Assembly: GCA_902500695.1 (NCBI GenBank)
Contig: CABVRQ010000036.1
Coordinates: 20,020 to 35,295 of the forward strand
Direction of reading: 5' to 3'
DNA length: 15,276 nt
Source of the DNA: an uncultured Nitrospira sp.
Lineage (GTDB): Bacteria; Nitrospirota; Nitrospiria; Nitrospirales; UBA8639
This document shows positions 1-6,842 of the stretch, piece after piece. Every line of letters begins with the position of its first letter. Position 1 is the first letter of the stretch. Below the pieces are notes generated by a model, which was not told the origin of the DNA, searched no databases, and saw nothing but the letters and a program-made list of their open reading frames with translations. The position numbers and the translations under genes were made by a program.

Positions 1-410
1 GGGCCAGTTCCAGACAGGGTGACAAGCCGGATGTCTTCTGCCTCTCCGTATTCCAAGTAAATGGCCATGTGGTCGGAGGGTAATATCTGAGGGAACCGTT
101 CCGCCCATTCAATGAGGACAATGGTGTGTGGAGTAAAATATTCCTCTAACCCTAAGGTGGAGATATCGGAGGGCCCCTCAAGACGATATAAATCCACATG
201 AATCAGCGGAATAGTCCCTGAATATTCCTGAATAAGGGTAAACGTGGGACTGCTGACTTGATCCATGGGAATTCCTAGCCCCAGGGCAATTCCACAGGTG
301 AGAACGGTTTTTCCTGCTCCCAGTTCACCGGTTAGGGCCAGCACGTCTCCTCCGGTTAACTGTTGCCCTAATCGTTCACCAAATTTGATGGTTTCCTGGG
401 CAGATGCCAT
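1..410 (-). CDS. tsaE: TsaE, tRNA t6A threonylcarbamoyladenosine biosynthesis ATPase (3' part cut by window edge)
   Basis: TsaE is the P-loop ATPase that works with TsaB and TsaD in the cytoplasm to install threonylcarbamoyl on A37 of ANN-decoding tRNAs. Reading from the ATG at 410-408, about 136 residues are visible before the window ends. They include the Walker A motif GELGAGKT (residues 28-35), the family motif SSPTFTLIQEY (53-63), HVDLYRL (71-77) and LIEWAERF (99-106). The ATG has no recognisable Shine-Dalgarno sequence, and it would cut into the expected first beta strand (upstream in-frame residues LRLR before MASAQET). The frame stays open back to the nnr stop codon, 23 codons earlier, so a non-AUG start further upstream is possible. 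The gene follows nnr on the same strand, as yjeE follows yjeF in E. coli. The family call is secure; the start is not. Confidence 0.93.
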   Translation of the reverse strand, partial: MASAQETIKFGERLGQQLTGGDVLALTGELGAGKTVLTCGIALGLGIPMDQVSSPTFTLIQEYSGTIPLIHVDLYRLEGPSDISTLGLEEYFTPHTIVLIEWAERFPQILPSDHMAIYLEYGEAEDIRLVTLSGTG

Positions 411-479
411 CCGTAGTCGAAGGGCATCGCTGCTTGATGTTTGAGGAATGGCGTGAGAGGGATTCAGGATCGGAAGCTC

Positions 480-2036
480 CTACGAATGAGAGAGAGTCTG
501 GGTCAATGCATGAGGAATCGCGGTTAGCACATCCCCCGCGATCAATCCTGGTTCACCGATGGTGGTGGCGGCCAGATCGCCTGCCAATCCATGCAGATAG
601 ACGCCAGCCCTGGCTGCATCCCAACCGCTCAAGCCTTGAGCTAATAAACCGGTAATTATCCCGGTCAGGACATCGCCCATTCCTGCGGAAGCCATTCCAG
701 GATTGCCAGTTGGACAAATGGCCACCTGTCCATGGGGTTCGGCGATGATGGTTCGAGCACCTTTCAGTACCAAGATCACCTGATGTTGCATGGCAAACTG
801 CCTGCTTACGCCGATGCGATCCTCATTGACCTGTTTGGGGGAAGAGGCTGCAAGAAGCCTGGCCATCTCTCCAGGATGTGGCGTCAGGATAGGCGGTATT
901 TTCATGGATGAAAATATTTGGCAATGTTGTGCTAATCCATTGAGGGCATCGGCATCGAGTACGCAGGGTGCCTCCAGTTGAGGAAGGAGATGCCGCAAGA
1001 CCTCGGTTGTTTCAGGAGAAATCCCCATACCAGGCCCGAAAGCCAGAGCCGATTTTGTGGCTGCGAAAGCCAGCAGGGACGGATAGGCCTCCATTCCCAT
1101 CAGGTGTTGAGACGATTCGGGCATGGGCTCAGTCATCACTTCCAGAAGCTTTGACTCCAAGATGGGCGAAACGCTTTGAGGGGTGGCTACGGTCACCAGT
1201 CCCGTTCCAATACGAAGTGCCCCTAGTCCAGCCATAGCCGGAGCCCCCGTTTTCCCCTGTGAACCACCAACAATCCCTGCATGGCCAAAGGTCCCTTTAT
1301 GTGAGGACGGATTGCGAAGTGGAATGAGGGGGCGAGCCATCTCTTGAGACAGAAGATGAATCTTGGGATCCAGATCCAACACAAACTCCTTGGGAATCCC
1401 AATATCGATGACCTGGATCTTTCCCACTTTGTCGATGGCTGAACCCAAATACAGGCCAATTTTTGGGCATCCGAACGTCACGGTGAGATCGGCCTGAACC
1501 GCAACTCCCAGTAGGGCTCCGGTATTACTATCCAATCCGGACGGAATGTCGATGGCCAAGGTAAAGGCCTGGGAGGCATTCATGGCTTCAATGGCGAAGG
1601 AGTAGGGGGGACGAACCAAAGAAGAGAGCCCCGTACCCAGGAGCGCATCGACAAGAATGTCGGCGTCCTGGGTGAGGGAATGCAGAGACTCCTCAGAGGG
1701 ATTGACGGTAAACAGAGATGGTTTGATGACCTTGCTCAGTCGCTGATACATAATCTTCGCATCGGGACTGAGTTCCAGGAGCGGAGCCATCAAGACGACC
1801 TTCAGTTTTGCCCCTTTTTTGGCCAGAAGCCTGGCAACAACCAGACCATCTCCACCATTATTGCCCTTGCCACAAAGAATGACGACCTTTTTGCCCTTAG
1901 GGGAACCCAAGGCTTCTATGAGCTGGGCCATCGCACCGGCTCCAGCCCGCTCCATTAAGGTTATGCCGGGAACCTTGGCTTCTTGGATCGTGCGCCGATC
2001 AAGTGTTTGCATCTGTTCAGCGGTCACAACCCACAT
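480..2036 (-). CDS. nnr: Bifunctional NAD(P)H-hydrate epimerase / ADP-dependent NAD(P)H-hydrate dehydratase
   Basis: This 518-residue protein repairs damaged nicotinamide cofactors. The epimerase domain (NnrE/YjeF_N, about residues 1-225) interconverts R- and S-NAD(P)HX, and the dehydratase domain (NnrD, about 235-515) converts S-NAD(P)HX back to NAD(P)H using ADP. The N-domain shows CGKGNNGGDGLVVAR (55-69) and AIDIPSGLDSNTG (161-173). The C-domain shows SSHKGTFGHAGIVGGS (244-259), LDADALNGL (360-368), TPHPGEMARLL (385-395) and the nucleotide-site glycine motif NPGMASAGMGDVLTG (445-459), where the more usual form has GGTGDVLTG. Length is normal for the fused enzyme. The ATG has only a weak upstream Shine-Dalgarno. 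pdxJ lies 174 bp upstream and tsaE follows in the same frame after the TAG stop. I see no strong separate promoter in the gap, so the three genes may be cotranscribed. Confidence 0.97.
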   Translation of the reverse strand: MWVVTAEQMQTLDRRTIQEAKVPGITLMERAGAGAMAQLIEALGSPKGKKVVILCGKGNNGGDGLVVARLLAKKGAKLKVVLMAPLLELSPDAKIMYQRLSKVIKPSLFTVNPSEESLHSLTQDADILVDALLGTGLSSLVRPPYSFAIEAMNASQAFTLAIDIPSGLDSNTGALLGVAVQADLTVTFGCPKIGLYLGSAIDKVGKIQVIDIGIPKEFVLDLDPKIHLLSQEMARPLIPLRNPSSHKGTFGHAGIVGGSQGKTGAPAMAGLGALRIGTGLVTVATPQSVSPILESKLLEVMTEPMPESSQHLMGMEAYPSLLAFAATKSALAFGPGMGISPETTEVLRHLLPQLEAPCVLDADALNGLAQHCQIFSSMKIPPILTPHPGEMARLLAASSPKQVNEDRIGVSRQFAMQHQVILVLKGARTIIAEPHGQVAICPTGNPGMASAGMGDVLTGIITGLLAQGLSGWDAARAGVYLHGLAGDLAATTIGEPGLIAGDVLTAIPHALTQTLSHS

Positions 2037-2210
2037 AGGCAGATCACAGGAGCAAGGAGAAATGGTTAGTTAAAGTCTGAGCAACAGCAAGCCATGCATA
2101 GTCGGGTCAGGACGATATTCGCGGTTTGCACTGTTCGTGAATTGATTTGTGAGTGTCTCCGGGTCATTCACAGTATCTAGCTGAGGAGATCCTGTTTCTT
2201 CTTGTAGAGG

Positions 2211-2924
2211 TTAATCCAGGAGGTGTTTCATGTCACGGACTGCTCGTTCAAGTCCAACAAATATTGCATGAGCGATAATGCTATGACCAATGTTGAATTC
2301 TTCAATTTCGGGAATGCCGGTCAGCCGCTTGATATTTCGGTAATTCAGCCCATGCCCCGCACTCACACGCAATCCTAATTTCGACGCAAGTTTGGCGGTT
2401 TGAACCAACGCGTCACACTCAGCATCTTCCTCCTGCTGACGGCGTGTATTGGCGTACCGGCCGGTATGGAGTTCCACGCAATCTGCCTGGATCTTGTGGG
2501 CGGCGCGAAGCTGATTGACATCTGGGTCAATAAACAGACTGACGGGGATGCCGCCTTCATGGAGTAATTGCACCATGGCCTGGATACGGTCACGATGCTC
2601 GACCACGTCCAACCCACCCTCTGTGGTAAGTTCCTGGCGCCGTTCGGGCACGAGTGTCACCAGATCGGGTTTAATGTTCAGGGCAATTTTGGCCACGGCC
2701 TCGTCTGCGGCCATTTCTAAGTTGAGATGCGTTTGCACGGTTTCACGCAAAATGGTCAGATCCCGATCCTGAATATGCCGCCGGTCTTCCCTGAGGTGCA
2801 CCACAATGCCTTCGGCTCCTGCAAGGTGGACCAATGAAGCGGCAATAATGGGGTCTGGCTCATGTCCACCACGAGCTTGGCGAAGGGTCGCCACATGGTC
2901 GATATTCACGCCGAGTCGTGCCAT
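2211..2924 (-). CDS. pdxJ: Pyridoxine 5'-phosphate synthase PdxJ
   Basis: PdxJ condenses 1-deoxy-D-xylulose 5-phosphate with 3-amino-2-oxopropyl phosphate to pyridoxine 5'-phosphate, the ring-closing step of DXP-dependent vitamin B6 synthesis. The 237-residue protein is full length and highly typical: LGVNIDHVATLRQARGG at the N-terminus (4-20), VHLREDRRHIQDRD (42-55), NLEMA (68-72), and VSAGHGLNY (187-195). His43, Glu70 and His191 sit at the positions of the catalytic His/Glu/His of the E. coli enzyme. The ATG is preceded by AAAGGA at a good distance. It is the first gene of the minus-strand group and is divergent from alaC. Many bacteria place acpS directly after pdxJ, but no acpS is present here. 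Its presence fits the need for PLP of two neighbouring products, AlaC and ThrC, though that link may be coincidental. Confidence 0.98.
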   Translation of the reverse strand: MARLGVNIDHVATLRQARGGHEPDPIIAASLVHLAGAEGIVVHLREDRRHIQDRDLTILRETVQTHLNLEMAADEAVAKIALNIKPDLVTLVPERRQELTTEGGLDVVEHRDRIQAMVQLLHEGGIPVSLFIDPDVNQLRAAHKIQADCVELHTGRYANTRRQQEEDAECDALVQTAKLASKLGLRVSAGHGLNYRNIKRLTGIPEIEEFNIGHSIIAHAIFVGLERAVRDMKHLLD

Positions 2925-2969
2925 GAAAGTCCTTTAACGTCTGGGTGAGTAAAGAACCAACGAGATCTC

Positions 2970-2999
2970 ATTATGGCAAAAGGGAAAATCTTCCCGCAA
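2970..2999 (-). promoter_or_regulatory. Possible sigma70 promoter for pdxJ
   Basis: On the minus strand there is a -35-like TTGCGG (2999-2994), an 18-nt spacer and a good -10 CATAAT (2975-2970), about 45 nt before the pdxJ start. The -35 is weak. The spacer carries the inverted repeat described at 2982-2995. This is a visual match only, without experimental support. Confidence 0.4.
2982..2995. repeat. 14-bp inverted repeat GGGAA-N4-TTCCC inside the pdxJ promoter
   Basis: A perfect 5+5 inverted repeat with a 4-nt centre lies between the proposed -35 and -10 of pdxJ and about 80 bp upstream of the alaC promoter. A dimeric regulator bound here would block pdxJ transcription. An operator role is inference; a chance match is possible at this length. 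Confidence 0.35.
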
Positions 3000-3065
3000 T
3001 AAATGGAATTTTTGTGGAGGAAGAGTGAATTGGATAAAATAACTGAAAATTCCCATTCGCTAAAA

Positions 3066-3094
3066 TTGACTGGTCGTGTCACCTCATCTAGAAT
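3066..3094 (+). promoter_or_regulatory. Strong sigma70-type promoter for the alaC-hom-thrC-apgM-lysC-cimA operon
   Basis: TTGACT (3066-3071), a 17-nt spacer and TAGAAT (3089-3094) match the consensus at 5 of 6 bases in each box with ideal spacing. The stretch upstream is AT-rich. Transcription would start near 3101, leaving a leader of about 74 nt before the alaC ATG. I see no other promoter of similar quality before cimA, so this one probably drives the whole amino-acid cluster. Confidence 0.7.
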
Positions 3095-3107
3095 AAAAAC
3101 TCTATTA

Positions 3108-3119
3108 AATCGTACGATT
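3108..3119. promoter_or_regulatory. 12-bp perfect palindrome at the expected transcription start, candidate operator
   Basis: AATCGTACGATT is a perfect palindrome located about +8 to +19 from the predicted start site, a usual place for a repressor site. A second small inverted repeat, GACGA-T-TCGTC, lies at 3150-3160 and repeats the ACGATT half-site (3151-3156). The leader contains no run of Thr or Ile codons, so classical attenuation is not supported. Operator function is inference. Confidence 0.4.
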
Positions 3120-3174
3120 ATCTATCCATTCCCTTCCCAAACTATCAAGGACGATTCGTCGTTTCACACAAACA

Positions 3175-4362
3175 ATGGAACCTTTTTACCGAATTCAGCG
3201 ACTCCCAGGATACGTCTTTTCTCAGGTTCAAGAGTTAAAACTCCAAGCCCGGAAGCGGGGAGAAGACATCATTGATTTAGGCATGGGCAATCCCGACCAG
3301 CCCACACCCCGTCATATCGTGGACAAATTGATTGAGACGGCGCGACTCGGGCGCAATCATCGTTATTCGGCCTCACGTGGTATTACGAAATTGCGTCATG
3401 CCATCTGCGATTGGTATCAACGAAATTACGAGGTCAGTCTCGATCCGGAGACGGAAGCGATTGTGACTCTGGGGGTGAAAGAAGGGTTGGCGCATTTGGC
3501 CTTGGCCATGGTGGGACCGGGTGACGTGGTTCTGGCACCGACCCCCACGTATCCGATTCATATGTACAGTGTGATCATCGCGGGTGGGGAAGTCCGTGGG
3601 GTAGAACTCGGGCCTGATTCGGATTTTTTCGAAAACCTGAAAAAAGCCTTCAAGCAGACGCAACCGGCTCCCAGAGCGTTGATTATCAGTTTCCCTCATA
3701 ACCCGACCACTCGCGTCGTTGACCTGGAGTTTTTTAAAAAGGTGGTGGAGTTTGCCCTGGAACACCAGGTCTGGGTCATCCATGATTTGGCCTATGCCGA
3801 TATCGTGTTCGATGGTTACAAGGCTCCCAGCCTTCTTCAAATTCCGGAGGCCAAACAAATTGGCGTGGAATTTTATTCCCTCTCGAAGAGTTATAATATG
3901 CCGGGTTGGCGGGTAGGATTTTGTGTCGGGAATCGTGAAGTCATTGGGGCGTTGACCAAAATCAAAAGTTACCTGGATTATGGCATGTTCCAGCCTATTC
4001 AAATTGCCAGTATTATTGCCTTGAACGGTCCCCAGGACTGCGTGAAAGAAATTGTGGGACGATATGAGCGACGGCGAAATGCTCTGGTCCGTGGACTCAA
4101 CCGCATTGGTTGGCCGATCGATTATCCTCGCGCCACTATGTTTGCCTGGGCAAAAATCCCACAACCCTATCTCGGAATGGGGTCGTTGGAGTTTTCCAAG
4201 TTATTGTTACGAGATGCCAAAGTGGCGGTTTCACCGGGAATCGGATTTGGCGAAGGCGGCGATGACTATGTTCGCTTTGCATTAGTCGAAAATGAGCATC
4301 GGATTTTTCAGGCTGTTCGAGGAATCCGTCAGGCCTTAAAATTTGACGGGGATCCAGAATGA
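3175..4362 (+). CDS. alaC: AlaC-like class I PLP aminotransferase (glutamate-pyruvate transaminase)
   Basis: This 395-residue protein strongly resembles E. coli AlaC, which makes alanine from pyruvate with glutamate as amino donor. Visible features are RIQRLPGYVFSQVQELK at the N-terminus, DLGMGNPDQPTP (34-45), YSASRGITKLR (64-74), FPHNPTTR (173-180) with the cofactor-binding Asn, HDLAYADIVFDG (203-214) with the Asp that contacts the pyridine nitrogen, the PLP lysine K238 in SLSKSYNMPGWRVGF, and R367 in YVRFAL for the substrate carboxylate. The ATG lacks a clear Shine-Dalgarno, but the N-terminus matches the family. It is the first gene of the operon and overlaps hom by 4 nt (ATGA), so translation is probably coupled. 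Substrate could also be another 2-oxo acid; the sequence alone cannot settle alanine against, for example, a homoserine-pathway role. Confidence 0.9.
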   Translation: MEPFYRIQRLPGYVFSQVQELKLQARKRGEDIIDLGMGNPDQPTPRHIVDKLIETARLGRNHRYSASRGITKLRHAICDWYQRNYEVSLDPETEAIVTLGVKEGLAHLALAMVGPGDVVLAPTPTYPIHMYSVIIAGGEVRGVELGPDSDFFENLKKAFKQTQPAPRALIISFPHNPTTRVVDLEFFKKVVEFALEHQVWVIHDLAYADIVFDGYKAPSLLQIPEAKQIGVEFYSLSKSYNMPGWRVGFCVGNREVIGALTKIKSYLDYGMFQPIQIASIIALNGPQDCVKEIVGRYERRRNALVRGLNRIGWPIDYPRATMFAWAKIPQPYLGMGSLEFSKLLLRDAKVAVSPGIGFGEGGDDYVRFALVENEHRIFQAVRGIRQALKFDGDPE

Positions 4363-5669
4363 AAAAATCCATTCAGGTTGGATTGATCGGGTTTGGTACT
4401 GTTGGAACAGGGGTCGTCAAGATTCTTCAGGAGAATGCCGGTCTGATTGCACAACGGGTCGGGGTTCCGGTTTCACTGGTGAGGATTGCGGACTTGGACG
4501 TGACAGCCGATCGTGGAGTCTCTGTGGCTCAAGGGGTATTGACGACGGATGCTCGGGGCATTCTGGATGATCCTGCGATTGATATAGTCGTGGAATTAAT
4601 TGGCGGGCATGAACCGGCCAAACGGTTTATTCTTCAGGCGTTCGAAGGCAAAAAGTGTGTGGTGACGGCGAATAAAGCGTTGCTGGCCGATCATGGTGAA
4701 GAGATCTTTGAGGCAGCATTTAAGGCAGGCGTTGATCTCGGGTTTGAAGCGAGTGTCGGCGGCGGCATCCCCATCATTCGATCCCTCACCGAAGGGTTGG
4801 CTGCAAACCGGATCTTGTCGATTACGGGGATCATGAATGGTACGTCAAATTATATTTTGACGAGGATGACCAATGAGCGCCGTGATTTTGACGAAATTTT
4901 ACAGGAAGCGAAACGGGAAGGGTATGCCGAAGCGGATCCATCCCTGGATGTTGATGGCGTGGATGCCGCTCACAAACTGGCTATTATGGTCAATCTTGCG
5001 TATGGAACGCCCGTGCCCATGCGATCCATATTCACCGAGGGAATTTCCCGCATTTCGACGGTGGATATCGAGTTTGCCCGTGAACTCGGGTTTACCATTA
5101 AATTGCTGGGAATCGCTAAACTTCAAGAGCATGCCATTGAGGCACGAGTGCATCCTGCCCTGGTGCCGGCCGGATCTCCCATTGCACAGGTCAATGGGGT
5201 CTATAATGCCATTCATTTGATTGGTGACGCCGTTGGAGACGTTGTGCTCTACGGCAAAGGGGCCGGATCGCTTCCAACAGCCAGCGCCGTGGTAGGGGAT
5301 ATTATCGATCTGGCACGAAATCGCCTAGCTGGAGTTGCCGGACGGGTTCCTGTGACCTCCTTTCAATGGGCATCGCGTGCGCCCATTACCATTAGGCCGA
5401 TGGATGACATTGAAAGCCGGTATTATTTGCGGTGCATGGTCAAGGATCAACCCGGCGTCCTATCGGCCATATCAGGGATTCTCGGGCAGCGTGGGATCAG
5501 CATCTCGTCTGTCCTTCAAAAAGGGCGAAAGGAAGGACAAACGGTGCCGTTGGTCATCCTGACGCATCGTTCCGTAGAGCGTGCCGTTCAGTCGGCATTA
5601 CAGGAAATTAATGCACTTTCCATGGTCTCCGAGGCGACGACGTTACTTCGTATGGAAGGGGTGGAATAG
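4359..5669 (+). CDS. hom: Homoserine dehydrogenase with C-terminal ACT domain
   Basis: Hom reduces aspartate semialdehyde to homoserine with NAD(P)H, the branch point towards threonine and methionine. The 436-residue length is normal for the monofunctional enzyme. Domains in order: Rossmann nucleotide-binding domain (about 1-130) with VGLIGFGTVGTGVV (7-20) and VTANKALLA (102-110); catalytic domain with GGGIPIIRSL (134-143), GIMNGTSNYIL (157-167) and EADPSLDVDGVDAAHKL (191-207), whose acidic residues and K206 form the active site; and an ACT domain (about 355-430) starting at YLRCMVKDQPGVL, likely the site of threonine feedback inhibition. GGGGA at 4348-4352 is a well-placed ribosome site within the end of alaC. 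thrC follows after 38 bp. Confidence 0.98.
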   Translation: MKKSIQVGLIGFGTVGTGVVKILQENAGLIAQRVGVPVSLVRIADLDVTADRGVSVAQGVLTTDARGILDDPAIDIVVELIGGHEPAKRFILQAFEGKKCVVTANKALLADHGEEIFEAAFKAGVDLGFEASVGGGIPIIRSLTEGLAANRILSITGIMNGTSNYILTRMTNERRDFDEILQEAKREGYAEADPSLDVDGVDAAHKLAIMVNLAYGTPVPMRSIFTEGISRISTVDIEFARELGFTIKLLGIAKLQEHAIEARVHPALVPAGSPIAQVNGVYNAIHLIGDAVGDVVLYGKGAGSLPTASAVVGDIIDLARNRLAGVAGRVPVTSFQWASRAPITIRPMDDIESRYYLRCMVKDQPGVLSAISGILGQRGISISSVLQKGRKEGQTVPLVILTHRSVERAVQSALQEINALSMVSEATTLLRMEGVE

Positions 5670-5707
5670 ATGAGGGCACATGGTTTCATAAAAAGGGACA
5701 AGCCAAT

Positions 5708-6769
5708 ATGATTCCCTGGCGTGGCATTATCGAGGAATATCGAAAATTTCTCCCGATAGGAGATCAGACTCCGATTGTGTCTCTACAGGAGGGGAATACA
5801 CCACTGATCCAAGCCAATCGCTTAGCCGCGAAATTGTGTCCGGGACTGGATTTGTATCTGAAAATAGAAGGGGCTAATCCAACCGGGTCGTTTAAGGATC
5901 GGGGGATGACCATGGCGGTTTCTAAAGCCGTGGAAAACAAAGCCAAGGGACTCATGTGCGCTTCGACGGGCAATACTTCCGCTTCGGCAGCGGCCTATGG
6001 GGCAAAAGCGGGTTTGCCGGTGTATGTCGTCATTCCGGCAGGGAATATTGCATTGGGTAAGCTGACCCAGGCCCTTATGCACGGGGCCCAGGTCATTCAA
6101 ATTGATGGGAACTTCGATCAGGCCTTAACGATTGTGAAGGCTTTGTGTCAAGAAACGGCGATTGAGTTAGTCAATTCAATTAACCCGTTTCGTTTGGAAG
6201 GCCAAAAAACGGCGGCCATGGAAATCTGTGATCAGCTGGGATATGCCCCTGTCATGCATGCCCTCCCTGTGGGAAATGCCGGGAATATTACTGCGTATTG
6301 GCGAGGGTATCGGGAGTACCAGGAAGCCGGACAATCACAAGGGTTGCCTCGAATGTTCGGGTTTCAAGCGGAAGGAGCGGCTCCTATGGTCAGAGGCCAT
6401 GTGGTGGATTCACCGAAAACTATTGCCTCAGCCATTCGGATTGGGAATCCCGCCAGTTGGAATTTAGCCCTGAAAGCGTTAGAGGAATCACAGGGACATC
6501 TGGATATGGTGACTGACGAAGAAATTATTCGGGCTTACCAAATGGTGGCGAGTGAAGAAGGGGTCTTTTGCGAGCCCGCTTCGGCTGCATCTCTTGCAGG
6601 AATTGATAAAATGAATCGCGCCGGGTTGTTGCCAAAAGAGGGAGTCATTGTGTGTACCTTAACCGGACATGGGTTAAAAGACCCGGATACGGCTATCTCG
6701 GTCTCGTATCGGCCGGTTACCGTTCCTGCCACCCATGAGGCGGTCAGAGCGCAATTAACAAATACGTAA
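5708..6769 (+). CDS. thrC: Threonine synthase (PLP-dependent, short type)
   Basis: ThrC converts O-phospho-L-homoserine to threonine and phosphate. The 353-residue protein is of the short B. subtilis-like type. It shows the LQEGNTPLI motif (26-34), the PLP lysine K63 in NPTGSFKDRGM (57-67), the phosphate-binding STGNTSASAAAYG (85-97), and the C-terminal region CEPASAASLAG and TLTGHGLKD, all typical. A purine-rich AAAGGGA precedes the ATG at a suitable distance. It lies between hom and the ApgM-like gene. Its substrate, phosphohomoserine, requires a homoserine kinase, and no GHMP-type ThrB is encoded anywhere in the window. Confidence 0.98.
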   Translation: MIPWRGIIEEYRKFLPIGDQTPIVSLQEGNTPLIQANRLAAKLCPGLDLYLKIEGANPTGSFKDRGMTMAVSKAVENKAKGLMCASTGNTSASAAAYGAKAGLPVYVVIPAGNIALGKLTQALMHGAQVIQIDGNFDQALTIVKALCQETAIELVNSINPFRLEGQKTAAMEICDQLGYAPVMHALPVGNAGNITAYWRGYREYQEAGQSQGLPRMFGFQAEGAAPMVRGHVVDSPKTIASAIRIGNPASWNLALKALEESQGHLDMVTDEEIIRAYQMVASEEGVFCEPASAASLAGIDKMNRAGLLPKEGVIVCTLTGHGLKDPDTAISVSYRPVTVPATHEAVRAQLTNT

Positions 6770-6842
6770 TCCCCCATGGTCTCCTGCAAACCAAGATCGT
6801 TCATTCAACTACTAACTCAATCAACATAGTGAGGCCAAGATC

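Noticed and set aside
3101..3174. Threonine/isoleucine attenuator leader before alaC
   Set aside because: The leader has no short frame rich in Thr or Ile codons with a ribosome site, and no terminator hairpin with a T-run. Only palindromes suitable for protein binding are seen.
3373..4164. 263-codon open frame on the minus strand inside alaC
   Set aside because: It is antisense to a fully conserved aminotransferase, has no ribosome site of note and gives a protein with low-complexity, atypical composition. It is a shadow of the codon pattern of alaC.
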